From Acidobacteriota bacterium (GTDB lineage: Bacteria > Acidobacteriota > Blastocatellia > Pyrinomonadales > Pyrinomonadaceae): 5,060 bases of DNA. Location of the stretch: the NCBI GenBank assembly GCA_003222855.1, contig QHXH01000050.1:1-5060 (forward strand). The letters are read 5' to 3'. Shown here piece after piece: positions 1-5,060 of the stretch (position 1 is the stretch's first letter; each line of letters starts with the position of its first letter). The position numbers and the translations under genes are program-made. A model generated the notes under the pieces. It did not search any database. It was not told the DNA's origin and was given only the letters and a program-made list of their open reading frames with translations.

Positions 1-1290
1 CGTCACGAAGCGATTCGGCGGAATGCTTTCTACCAGGTACCGATTGACGGCGGCGATGGCTGCCGCGATTGAGGTATGCGTTTCCGCGTGCGCGTGCACA
101 GCCGCATGCAATGACGACATCAGGAGGGCCGCGGCGGTCCCCTTTCCGGAAACATCGCCCAGAGCTATGACCATCTTACCGTTTTCACGTTGAATAAAAT
201 CGTAATAATCACCGCCGATTTCATAGCAGGGAAAGCTGATCCCCTGCAGTTCATAGCCCTCGATCTGCGGCGCGGCGGCCGGCAGAAAGCGTTGTTGAAT
301 CTCGCTGGCAACCTGTTGTTCACGCTCGAGCCGTTCACGCTCCATCTGCTCTTCGGTCAGACGCGCGTTCTCAACCCGAATGGCGGCGACTGACGCCAGG
401 GTGGTCAGCAGTTTCAGGTGGTCTTCCGTAAAGCGATTGTCAGAGAGGGGTGAGTCGGCATAGATGATTCCGAAAACGTTTGCACCAACGCCGAGCGGCA
501 CTGCCAGAACTGAGCGTACGCCTTGTAGCATCACGGTGCCGCCCATGAACCGCGGATCCGCTTGCGCGTCCGAAGTCAAAACTGATTTGCCGTTCGTCAC
601 CACTTCGTCGATTACCGATCGGCTGATGCGAATCTCGCCGACTTCGCCGGCGCGATCGCGAAGTCGCGCGACGGCCACCTTCAGCTCGGGACTCTTGGCA
701 TTACGCATCATGATCATGCAGCGATCGGCAGGCACCGCTTCGAATACCAGCGCCACAATCTGTTCCAAAGTTTCGTTCAGCGTCACTGACGCCAGCAGCG
801 CGACACCCACTTTGCTGATCAAAGCAAGCAGATCGCTTTGTTTCGCCGGACGCGGCGCTGAATCTTCTCGCGTGCGCGCGCCCTCAATCGCTTCGAACAA
901 TCCCGACGTCGTGCGATCCGCCGATGACAATGCAATCGTGGCTTCCGGAATCGACGATGAGTTGTCGGTAATCATCGTCGCGCCGCTGCTCAACGGGAAC
1001 ACGCTGTCGTTGAAAACGATTTCGGTTTCGCCGATTTGAATTCGCCCGCCGCGTGTCAGCGTCACCGCTGATTCAACTACCGAGCCGTTGTAGAGAGTGC
1101 CGTTCGCCGAACCGAGATCCTGGAGGAAGTACTCGTCGCCCTCGTTGCGCACTTCGGCATGGACGCGCGACGCGAACGGATCCGGAATACACAAATCGTT
1201 TCTCGCCGAGCGGCCGATCGTCACGCGCAAGCGACTGATCTGAAAATGCTCAGCGGCACGATCCGGATACTTGACGATTAGCTCAGCCAT
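1..1290 (-). CDS. FHA-GAF-SpoIIE/RsbU-like PP2C serine/threonine phosphatase, C-terminus missing
   Basis: The reading frame starts at ATG 1290 and stays open for 430 codons to the left edge, so the C-terminus is missing. Residues 1-95 form an FHA domain: GR at 26-27, SRVH at 41-44 and DLGSANGT at 58-65, the conserved phosphothreonine-binding residues. After a Ser/Thr-rich linker comes a GAF domain at about 150-311, ending in the typical helix IRVENARL. A charged helix (312-330) and the EIQQRFLP motif lead into a SpoIIE-type PP2C domain with GGDYYDF (359-365) and GDVSGKG (378-384); Asp361 and Asp379 are the expected metal ligands. Proteins of this family dephosphorylate Ser/Thr residues, often on anti-sigma-factor antagonists, under control of their sensory domain. 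The later metal-binding Asp motifs, perhaps 130 residues away, lie outside the window. The gene is last of four co-directional genes and may reverse the action of the kinase two genes upstream; that pairing is inferred. No clear Shine-Dalgarno sequence precedes the start. No membrane segment is seen. Confidence 0.93.
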   Translation of the reverse strand, partial: MAELIVKYPDRAAEHFQISRLRVTIGRSARNDLCIPDPFASRVHAEVRNEGDEYFLQDLGSANGTLYNGSVVESAVTLTRGGRIQIGETEIVFNDSVFPLSSGATMITDNSSSIPEATIALSSADRTTSGLFEAIEGARTREDSAPRPAKQSDLLALISKVGVALLASVTLNETLEQIVALVFEAVPADRCMIMMRNAKSPELKVAVARLRDRAGEVGEIRISRSVIDEVVTNGKSVLTSDAQADPRFMGGTVMLQGVRSVLAVPLGVGANVFGIIYADSPLSDNRFTEDHLKLLTTLASVAAIRVENARLTEEQMERERLEREQQVASEIQQRFLPAAAPQIEGYELQGISFPCYEIGGDYYDFIQRENGKMVIALGDVSGKGTAAALLMSSLHAAVHAHAETHTSIAAAIAAVNRYLVESIPPNRFVT

Positions 1291-1299
1291 GATTGGGTA

Positions 1300-1359
1300 G
1301 TTGAGAGTTCAAGGTTTAGCTTGCGCCTATGCAACCAATCTAAAGATTGAACTCTAAAC
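1300..1359 (-). repeat. long imperfect inverted repeat (hairpin) between the RDD gene and the phosphatase gene
   Basis: The arms 1300-1318 and 1341-1359 pair at 16 of 19 positions, with an unbroken 9-bp core (AGAGTTCAA at 1304-1312 with TTGAACTCT at 1347-1355). Inside the loop, TTGC (1321-1324) and GCAA (1331-1334) can form a second short stem. The structure fills nearly the whole 71-nt gap between the RDD stop and the phosphatase start. There is no run of T after it on the minus strand, so it is not a standard intrinsic terminator. It could instead protect mRNA ends, weaken read-through, or affect translation of the phosphatase, whose ATG lies 10 nt past the outer arm. The pairing is directly visible; the role is inferred. 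Confidence 0.6.
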
Positions 1360-1361
1360 AG

Positions 1362-1892
1362 TTACCTTCTTACTCTTCGCGGCGGCGGAATGATCGGCGC
1401 CACATTCCTTCGAACGACGACTGTTCCAGAAATGAAATCATGCAAAGCGCGGCCTGTCGGAGTAACAGCCGCAAACAGGAAACCGAGTCCTAATGGCAGT
1501 AAAGAAAGGGGGTACCCTACAAAATGACGGAGCAGCGCCCGAACGATACCGGGCGGGCCTCCGCCGATACGCTCTATGCGCAAGCCGGTGGTCCACTTCC
1601 CGATCGATCGGCCGGTGATGCCGGCCAACACTCCCAGATCAGCTACAGCGACAATAAACGCCAGAGCGATTCCAATCTTTTCTGCCGTGCCGCCCGCCAA
1701 GCGGGCGCCGCCGCCCATCAAGCGCGCGATCATAATGCTGAAAGTCAGCACCAGTGCCAGCACAATGTAGTCAATCAAGAGTGCGCCGCAACGTAACGCG
1801 AACGGCGCGCGATAGCGCACGCGGACACGCGACTCGGGTCGATGACTGGCAGCGGCAATGGGAGTTTTTGCGGTTTCGATATCTGCGGTCAT
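1362..1892 (-). CDS. RDD-family integral membrane protein
   Basis: This 176-residue protein has a polar N-terminal tail (1-29) and then the RDD fold. A first hydrophobic helix at about 32-58 carries the hallmark Arg34 and Asp41 (sequence ALRCGALLIDYIV). A second lies at about 72-92, followed by the conserved GRSIGKWTTGLRI segment (94-106), and a third at about 116-143. The terminal motif GRALHDFISGTVVV (147-160) contains the last conserved Asp, Asp152, and a short basic Pro/Arg-rich tail follows. RDD proteins are small inner-membrane proteins; some have been linked to ion or proton exchange, but most have no assigned function. The protein lies between the kinase (75-nt gap) and the phosphatase (71-nt gap), so it may be a membrane target or anchor of the phosphosignalling system; this is inferred from position only. 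ATG 1892 has no strong Shine-Dalgarno sequence. The family call is secure, the function unknown. Confidence 0.9.
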   Translation of the reverse strand: MTADIETAKTPIAAASHRPESRVRVRYRAPFALRCGALLIDYIVLALVLTFSIMIARLMGGGARLAGGTAEKIGIALAFIVAVADLGVLAGITGRSIGKWTTGLRIERIGGGPPGIVRALLRHFVGYPLSLLPLGLGFLFAAVTPTGRALHDFISGTVVVRRNVAPIIPPPRRVRR

Positions 1893-1967
1893 CGGAGTTC
1901 GCTGAGACGATATAATTGATTAAGCAGTCAGACGGATAACGATCAGGAATGAATCAAATTTGCTTTG

Positions 1968-3599
1968 CTAGCCCACCAGGAAATGCAGCGTTGTTTCACC
2001 AAGCTTTATGCGATCGCCGCTATCGAGCGGGCGCGGCTGTCGCGGCTCGAGACGAATAATATCATTGATTACGGTTCCGTTGACTGAACCGAGATCCTCG
2101 ACCATGTAGGCTTCGCCTTTACGCCAGATGCGCGCGTGCCGGCGGGAAACCTTCGTTTGCGGATCAAAACGCGACAGGTCGACTTCGGGAAAAATGTTTG
2201 AAAGCGGATCGGTGCGTCCGACGAGGTTGCTGTCTTTCTGTAAGTTGAACGATGCGTCGAGCTCCGTCGTGCCGGCGACGATCAGTTTTGCTGTCGGACG
2301 CGCCACCAGTCGCGGGCTCGAATCGGTGCCGGCCATTGGCTGCCGCGATCCGCAATGCGCGCAAAAAACATCATCCGCGGCAATTCGCCCTCCGCAGAAT
2401 CCGCAGAACACAATCGCCACGCGCAGCGTTTCGCCACCTAATTCCTGCGCCGGCGCCCCATAACTAACCTGGCCGGAACGCAACTTTTCCAGGTGCGCCG
2501 CCAGGGCATCGCGCATCTCGGCACCCGATTGAAAACGATATTCGGGCTTGTACTCGACGGCGCGCGTCAGCAGTTGTTCGATCTCAGATGAAAGCTGCGG
2601 ATTGATCTGACGCGGCCGCGGGTTTTTGGTGAAATCAAAAATGAGGAGTGGATTATCCTGCGGATCCGATCCCGTCACGAGATGAAACATCGTCGCGCCC
2701 AGGCTGTAGATATCGACGCGCGGGTCGGCCTGTCCGCTAAATAATTCCGGCGGCGCGTAGCCCATGGTCCCTACCGCCGTGACGCCTTTCTCTTTTTTAT
2801 TAACCCATCGGGCAATCCCAAAATCGATCAGCATGATGCGATTGAGATTGCTGTCGAACATGAGGTTCGCCGGCTTCAAATCGCGATAAATAATTGGTTG
2901 CGGCCGTGTATGCAGGTAGTGCAGTACGTCAGCCACCTGCATGCCCCACTCTGTCACGGTCAACTCGTCGATCCGGCCGCCGGGCGAAGCGCGCAGCCGT
3001 GAAGCAAGATCGCTGCCGGGAATGAACTTCATCACAAGATAAAATCGTTCAGATTCTTCCTCGTAGAAGTAATCGTATACGGTTGGGATCGAAGGATGCT
3101 CGAGCTCTGTAAGCAAGAGAGACTCGCGCTTGAAGTCGGCGATCGCCTTTTCGTGTTGCGCGTCGTCGAGGTGCGACTCGATCATTTCCTTGACCGCGCG
3201 CGGCGCGTCGCCGAGATTGCGGTCCTTCGCAAGATAAACGGCGCCCATGCCACCGCCGCCGATGCGCCGCACAATTTCATAGCGATGAGTCAGGACTTTG
3301 CCGGCTTCCAGGGCTTTGGGCTTGCTGCGGCGCGAGGCAGTCCCACTCGCGGGTGAGGTCCGTGAAGAGGATTCACTGTCTTCATTCAGCTCGTCCGTGC
3401 CACGCTGCGACGACATCGAGGTTGGACGCTCTTGCTTGGGAATTTCTTTTTGCATGCCCTCAGGATAGGTGTCGTGCTGAAGATGCGCCGCCGCATCGGT
3501 CGACGATGAAGCCTCATCACGCTCTTGCGGCGAGCCGCAAACGCCGCAAAAGTTTTCGTCCGCATTTATTGCGGCGCCACACTGGAAGCAAACAGCCAT
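1968..3599 (-). CDS. soluble serine/threonine protein kinase with two zinc ribbons and a C-terminal FHA domain
   Basis: This 543-residue protein carries four modules. A zinc ribbon at 4-21 has Cys4, Cys7, Cys18 and Cys21. A low-complexity, Ser-rich charged linker spans about 26-100. The Hanks-type kinase domain (about 107-372) has the glycine loop GGGGMG (114-119), catalytic Lys137, probable helix-C Glu159, the catalytic loop YRDLKPAN (238-245), the metal-binding DFG (259-261), activation-loop Thr274 and Thr278, and PPE (283-285). A second ribbon follows (Cys399, Cys402, Cys413, Cys416), then an FHA domain (about 440-543) with GR 461-462, SRRH 485-488 and NG 507-508. All residues needed for ATP binding and phosphotransfer are present, so an active kinase is expected. 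There is no transmembrane helix or PASTA region, so it should act in the cytoplasm, sensing through its ribbons or partners. The FHA domain could bind its own phosphothreonines or those of a partner. It follows the small ribbon-FHA gene by 60 nt. ATG 3599 puts the first Cys at residue 4, as in that neighbour; no Shine-Dalgarno sequence is seen. Confidence 0.95.
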   Translation of the reverse strand: MAVCFQCGAAINADENFCGVCGSPQERDEASSSTDAAAHLQHDTYPEGMQKEIPKQERPTSMSSQRGTDELNEDSESSSRTSPASGTASRRSKPKALEAGKVLTHRYEIVRRIGGGGMGAVYLAKDRNLGDAPRAVKEMIESHLDDAQHEKAIADFKRESLLLTELEHPSIPTVYDYFYEEESERFYLVMKFIPGSDLASRLRASPGGRIDELTVTEWGMQVADVLHYLHTRPQPIIYRDLKPANLMFDSNLNRIMLIDFGIARWVNKKEKGVTAVGTMGYAPPELFSGQADPRVDIYSLGATMFHLVTGSDPQDNPLLIFDFTKNPRPRQINPQLSSEIEQLLTRAVEYKPEYRFQSGAEMRDALAAHLEKLRSGQVSYGAPAQELGGETLRVAIVFCGFCGGRIAADDVFCAHCGSRQPMAGTDSSPRLVARPTAKLIVAGTTELDASFNLQKDSNLVGRTDPLSNIFPEVDLSRFDPQTKVSRRHARIWRKGEAYMVEDLGSVNGTVINDIIRLEPRQPRPLDSGDRIKLGETTLHFLVG

Positions 3600-3659
3600 T
3601 TGTGCTGCTGGAGGAGTTAAACCAGCTTTGTCGAGGGTACGGACTCCAGATGCCTGGTC

Positions 3660-4217
3660 TTATTTCGCTATGCGAAAACGCAAGAATGTCTTGCCGACAA
3701 TAATCTCGTCGCCATCCTTGAGCGGATAGCGATCGCCGGGCGCCAGGCGCCGTCCGCGATTCACGAACGTTCCATTCGTTGATCCCAGATCCTCGATTAG
3801 ATAGTTACCGTCGCGGACCGAGATGCGCGCGTGACGCCGCGACACTTTAGCCTCAGGATCGTCTGAATCCAAATCAACGTCAGGAAAAACGCCGCCGTCT
3901 GCGTCCCACCGTCCAATCTGAGACTCCGGGCTGCTCAAGGGGAACTTCTTGCCGGCCGAAACACCGCGCTCAATCTGAAGCGTCGCATGCGCCTTGTCCG
4001 GCTGAAGGCCCGCCAGCGATATATGCTCAGCTGAAACCTGGGCGCCGCTGGGCGCCACGCTGGGCGCCGGCTGTCGCGAGTTGCCGTTCGAACCGTTACC
4101 GTTCCCGTTTTCCAAGCTTGAGCTTGATCTCCCAGCCATCCAGAGCGCTGCTCCGCACACATCGCAGAATCGCGAGCCCTCCACATTATGCGTGCTACAT
4201 CTGTCGCAGACGATCAT
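3660..4217 (-). CDS. small zinc-ribbon + FHA domain protein
   Basis: Read from ATG 4217 the protein has 185 residues. A zinc ribbon with Cys4, Cys7, Cys18 and Cys21 opens it, followed by a flexible Asn/Gly-rich and then Pro/Ser/Ala-rich linker (about 33-62) and a C-terminal FHA domain (about 76-185) with GR 102-103, SRRH 126-129, and EDLGSTNGT (142-150). FHA domains bind phosphothreonine peptides, so this is a likely reader or adaptor for the kinase encoded 60 nt downstream. Its FHA is closely similar to the kinase's own, sharing FP(D/E)VDL, KVSRRHARI and EDLGSxNGT. The frame can be extended to TTG 4253 (197 residues), but ATG 4217 gives a Met-x-Val-Cys start with cysteine spacing identical to the kinase, and the candidate promoter would place the transcript start about at the TTG. 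The Shine-Dalgarno sequence is weak at both. No catalytic domain or membrane helix is present. It is probably the first gene of the operon. Confidence 0.9.
   Translation of the reverse strand: MIVCDRCSTHNVEGSRFCDVCGAALWMAGRSSSSLENGNGNGSNGNSRQPAPSVAPSGAQVSAEHISLAGLQPDKAHATLQIERGVSAGKKFPLSSPESQIGRWDADGGVFPDVDLDSDDPEAKVSRRHARISVRDGNYLIEDLGSTNGTFVNRGRRLAPGDRYPLKDGDEIIVGKTFLRFRIAK
4038..4068 (-). repeat. three copies of a 9-bp direct repeat in the FHA protein linker
   Basis: CTGGGCGCC occurs at 4038-4046, 4048-4056 and 4060-4068 on the plus strand. It encodes part of the Pro/Ala/Ser-rich linker of the ribbon-FHA protein, next to an Asn-Gly repeat stretch (4081-4109). This is simple-sequence growth of a flexible linker between the zinc ribbon and the FHA domain, and such a tract may vary in length between strains. 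Confidence 0.6.
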
Positions 4218-4256
4218 CGGACCCGTCGCAGGTGGCGCTGACTTCCCAAACAAAAT

Positions 4257-4286
4257 ATCTTAACGCGAAACCACAAGTCGCGCCAA
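4257..4286 (-). promoter_or_regulatory. candidate housekeeping promoter of the minus-strand signalling operon
   Basis: On the minus strand TTGGCG (4286-4281) is followed after 18 nt by TAAGAT (4262-4257). Each hexamer matches 4 of 6 bases of the sigma-70 consensus. Transcription would begin near 4250, giving a leader of about 33 nt to ATG 4217 and leaving TTG 4253 at or before the transcript start. The match is weak and rests on position as much as on sequence. Confidence 0.3.
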
Positions 4287-4324
4287 TATCTTTGATGTTG
4301 TAGGTAGTGCTGCGGTTTGGCGAC

Positions 4325-4373
4325 GTGGCACGGGCGTCCCCCCCGTGAATTACGCGCAGGATGCGCATGCCAC
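4325..4373. repeat. nested palindromic intergenic element (REP-like candidate)
   Basis: An outer stem GTGGCA (4325-4330) / TGCCAC (4368-4373) encloses two hairpins. The first is CACGGG (4329-4334) / CCCGTG (4342-4347) around a C-rich loop, sharing two bases with the outer stem. The second is GCGC (4354-4357) / GCGC (4363-4366) around AGGAT. ATGCGCAT at 4361-4368 is itself a perfect palindrome. Folded, the 49 nt would make a three-way junction. It lies upstream of both divergent genes, so it cannot be the terminator of either. The compact, GC-rich nested form resembles dispersed palindromic repeats scattered through some bacterial genomes; copy number cannot be seen from one window. Confidence 0.5.
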
Positions 4374-4397
4374 AGTCCGGTCTCCTAAAGCGTCAGG

Positions 4398-4428
4398 TTC
4401 GGCAAGCAATCCGCGGATCGTTTATAAT
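4398..4428 (+). promoter_or_regulatory. TATAAT box with a poor -35, possible upstream promoter of the adaptor gene
   Basis: TATAAT at 4423-4428 is a perfect sigma-70 -10 hexamer in an AT-rich patch. The best upstream partner is TTCGGC (4398-4403) at a long 19-nt spacing, which is a poor match. If used, the transcript would begin near 4435 and carry a leader of about 140 nt before ATG 4575. It would be a second, weaker candidate beside the ECF-type site. Confidence 0.35.
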
Positions 4429-4496
4429 TAGGCCTCGACACGCGAGATTTCTTTGAAACCAGGCGCCAAAATTCTTCGTAAAACCAACTCAAGCCG

Positions 4497-4524
4497 TGAA
4501 CTCTTCGCAGTGCCTGGCATCTAA
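4497..4524 (+). promoter_or_regulatory. candidate ECF (sigma-E-type) promoter of the adaptor gene
   Basis: TGAACTC (4497-4503), a 16-nt spacer and TCTAA (4520-4524) closely follow the well-known sigma-E pattern GGAACTT-N16-TCTGA, including the AAC core typical of ECF -35 elements. Transcription would start around 4530, leaving a leader of about 45 nt that contains the ribosome binding site. This suggests that the adaptor gene answers to an ECF sigma factor, for example in envelope stress. The match is seen in the sequence; its use is inferred. Confidence 0.45.
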
Positions 4525-4557
4525 TCTGTTGAAGCACTCAACCCGGCGAATTTAGAT

Positions 4558-4562
4558 AAGGA
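4558..4562 (+). promoter_or_regulatory. ribosome binding site AAGGA of the adaptor gene
   Basis: AAGGA lies 12 nt before ATG 4575, a somewhat long but workable spacing. An in-frame TAA at 4557-4559 overlaps it, so translation cannot start further upstream, and ATG 4575 is the first ATG in the frame. It is the clearest Shine-Dalgarno sequence in the window. Confidence 0.55.
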
Positions 4563-4574
4563 ATTGAAACCGAA

Positions 4575-5060
4575 ATGGCCCTCAGTAGAAAAAAGAAAAT
4601 AATTATTGGTGTGTCAGCTCTCGTGGTGCTGGTGCTGGTGGTTGTCATCAGCGTAGTTGCCACGCGCAAAGATGAACCGGAAGTGACCACGGTAAAAGTC
4701 GACGTGCGTCCGGAATTGAAATCAACAGTCACAGCTTCCGGCGAGGTGCGGCCAATTCAATACATCAAGCTGACCAGCGAAGTGCCCGGGCGAATTCTTG
4801 AGATTTATGTCAATCCGGGTGACATCGTTAAAAAGAACCAGGCTCTGGTGCGCGTCGATCCCACCCAACTTCAATCAAGCCAGGAAGCGCAGTGGGCGGC
4901 AACTCAAGCATCGCTTAACGACGTGTCGAACGCTCGCAACGCCGTCGCTTCGGCGCAGCAGGGTCTGGCCGTCACGGAAGCTTCCATCGCGTCCGCACGT
5001 CAGCAGGTGATCGCGCAGCAGACCGCGGTCGATCGGGCAATGGTCGATTTGAATGCCGCA
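4575..5060 (+). CDS. HlyD/RND-type periplasmic adaptor (membrane fusion) protein, N-terminal part
   Basis: The frame runs from ATG 4575 for 162 codons to the right edge. A basic start (SRKKK at 4-8) and one hydrophobic helix (about 9-29) form an uncleaved N-in membrane anchor or signal anchor. Residues about 45-97 contain the first half of the biotinyl-lipoyl-like domain of membrane fusion proteins: TASGEV (53-58), SEVPGRILEIYVNPGD (68-83), then VKKNQALVRVD (85-95). Residues from about 98 onward are rich in Gln and Ala with heptad-like spacing, the rising arm of the alpha-helical hairpin that docks to an outer-membrane channel. Such adaptors link an inner-membrane RND or MacB-type ABC pump to a TolC-like channel and export drugs, lipids, metals or peptides. 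The second half of the hairpin, the lipoyl and beta-barrel domains and any pump genes lie beyond the window, so the transporter class and substrate stay open. No lipobox cysteine is seen. Confidence 0.92.
   Translation, partial: MALSRKKKIIIGVSALVVLVLVVVISVVATRKDEPEVTTVKVDVRPELKSTVTASGEVRPIQYIKLTSEVPGRILEIYVNPGDIVKKNQALVRVDPTQLQSSQEAQWAATQASLNDVSNARNAVASAQQGLAVTEASIASARQQVIAQQTAVDRAMVDLNAA

Larger units (their letters stand above)
4218..4574. other. divergent intergenic region between the phosphosignalling operon and the adaptor gene
   Basis: These 357 bases hold no convincing gene. Short frames present here lack any recognisable protein pattern. The region should contain the promoters for both divergent transcription units. 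From left to right it holds a weak minus-strand promoter candidate (4257-4286), a nested palindrome (4325-4373), a plus-strand TATAAT box (4423-4428), an ECF-type promoter candidate (4497-4524) and a ribosome binding site (4558-4562). Confidence 0.7.

Noticed and set aside
464..1039. A 191-codon plus-strand open frame
   Set aside because: It lies antisense to the FHA-GAF-phosphatase frame, whose domains are unmistakable. Its translation is Ser/Thr/Arg-rich with no protein pattern.
1893..1967. TATAAT on the plus strand (about 1911) and TTATAT on the minus strand in the kinase-RDD gap, as a promoter
   Set aside because: No plus-strand gene follows, and the only minus-strand -35 partner (TTATCC, 18 nt away) is poor. 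An internal promoter cannot be supported.
2128..2463. Plus-strand open frames over the kinase gene (also 3096-3356 and 3353-3703)
   Set aside because: They are antisense shadows of the kinase coding sequence, Arg/Pro-rich with no domains.
3608..3649. CTGGAG/CTCCAG inverted repeat in the gap between the ribbon-FHA gene and the kinase
   Set aside because: It is only 6 bp with a 30-nt loop and no T-run, within what chance would give.
4509..4542. Alternative small hairpins AGTGC/GCACT and GTTGA/TCAAC in the adaptor leader, as a riboswitch or attenuator
   Set aside because: The stems are 5 bp, overlap the likely promoter and resemble no known riboswitch.
4538..4732. Minus-strand 64-codon open frame
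   Set aside because: It is antisense to the adaptor's signal anchor and N-terminus, which have clear membrane-fusion-protein features.
1..5060. CRISPR arrays, tRNA/rRNA genes, insertion sequences, toxin-antitoxin or phage-defence genes
   Set aside because: No spaced direct repeats, RNA-gene patterns, transposase motifs or defence domains were seen. The kinase cassette lacks nuclease or other effector domains that would mark a defence system.

Overview
The window looks like a chromosomal segment from a moderately GC-rich, probably Acidobacteriota-like bacterium. That guess rests on soluble zinc-ribbon/Ser-Thr kinase/FHA proteins, an FHA-GAF-SpoIIE phosphatase, gene starts without clear Shine-Dalgarno sequences, and an extracytoplasmic-function (ECF)-like promoter. 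It is inferred from style rather than from a marker gene, and Planctomycetota or another phylum with many such kinases cannot be excluded.

Positions 1-4217 hold four co-directional minus-strand genes, transcribed from right to left. In order they are: a small zinc-ribbon + FHA protein (3660-4217); a 543-residue soluble Ser/Thr kinase built as zinc ribbon - kinase - zinc ribbon - FHA (1968-3599); a three-helix RDD-family membrane protein (1362-1892); and an FHA - GAF - SpoIIE/RsbU-like PP2C phosphatase that runs off the left edge (1-1290). The gaps are 60, 75 and 71 nt, which suits one operon. Together the genes supply a phosphorylating enzyme, three FHA phosphothreonine-binding domains, a membrane protein and a phosphatase, so they read as one phosphosignalling cassette. 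Its signal and substrates are not visible. The last gap contains a long imperfect hairpin (1300-1359).

Positions 4218-4574 form a divergent intergenic region. It holds a weak minus-strand promoter candidate for the signalling operon, a compact nested palindrome (4325-4373) that looks like a mobile or REP-like intergenic repeat, a plus-strand TATAAT box (4423-4428), and a good match to an ECF/sigma-E-type promoter (4497-4524) ahead of the plus-strand gene.

Positions 4575-5060 hold the first 162 codons of a plus-strand HlyD/RND-type periplasmic adaptor (membrane fusion) protein, cut by the right edge. It probably begins an efflux or export operon unrelated to the kinase cassette, although the two share the intergenic control region.
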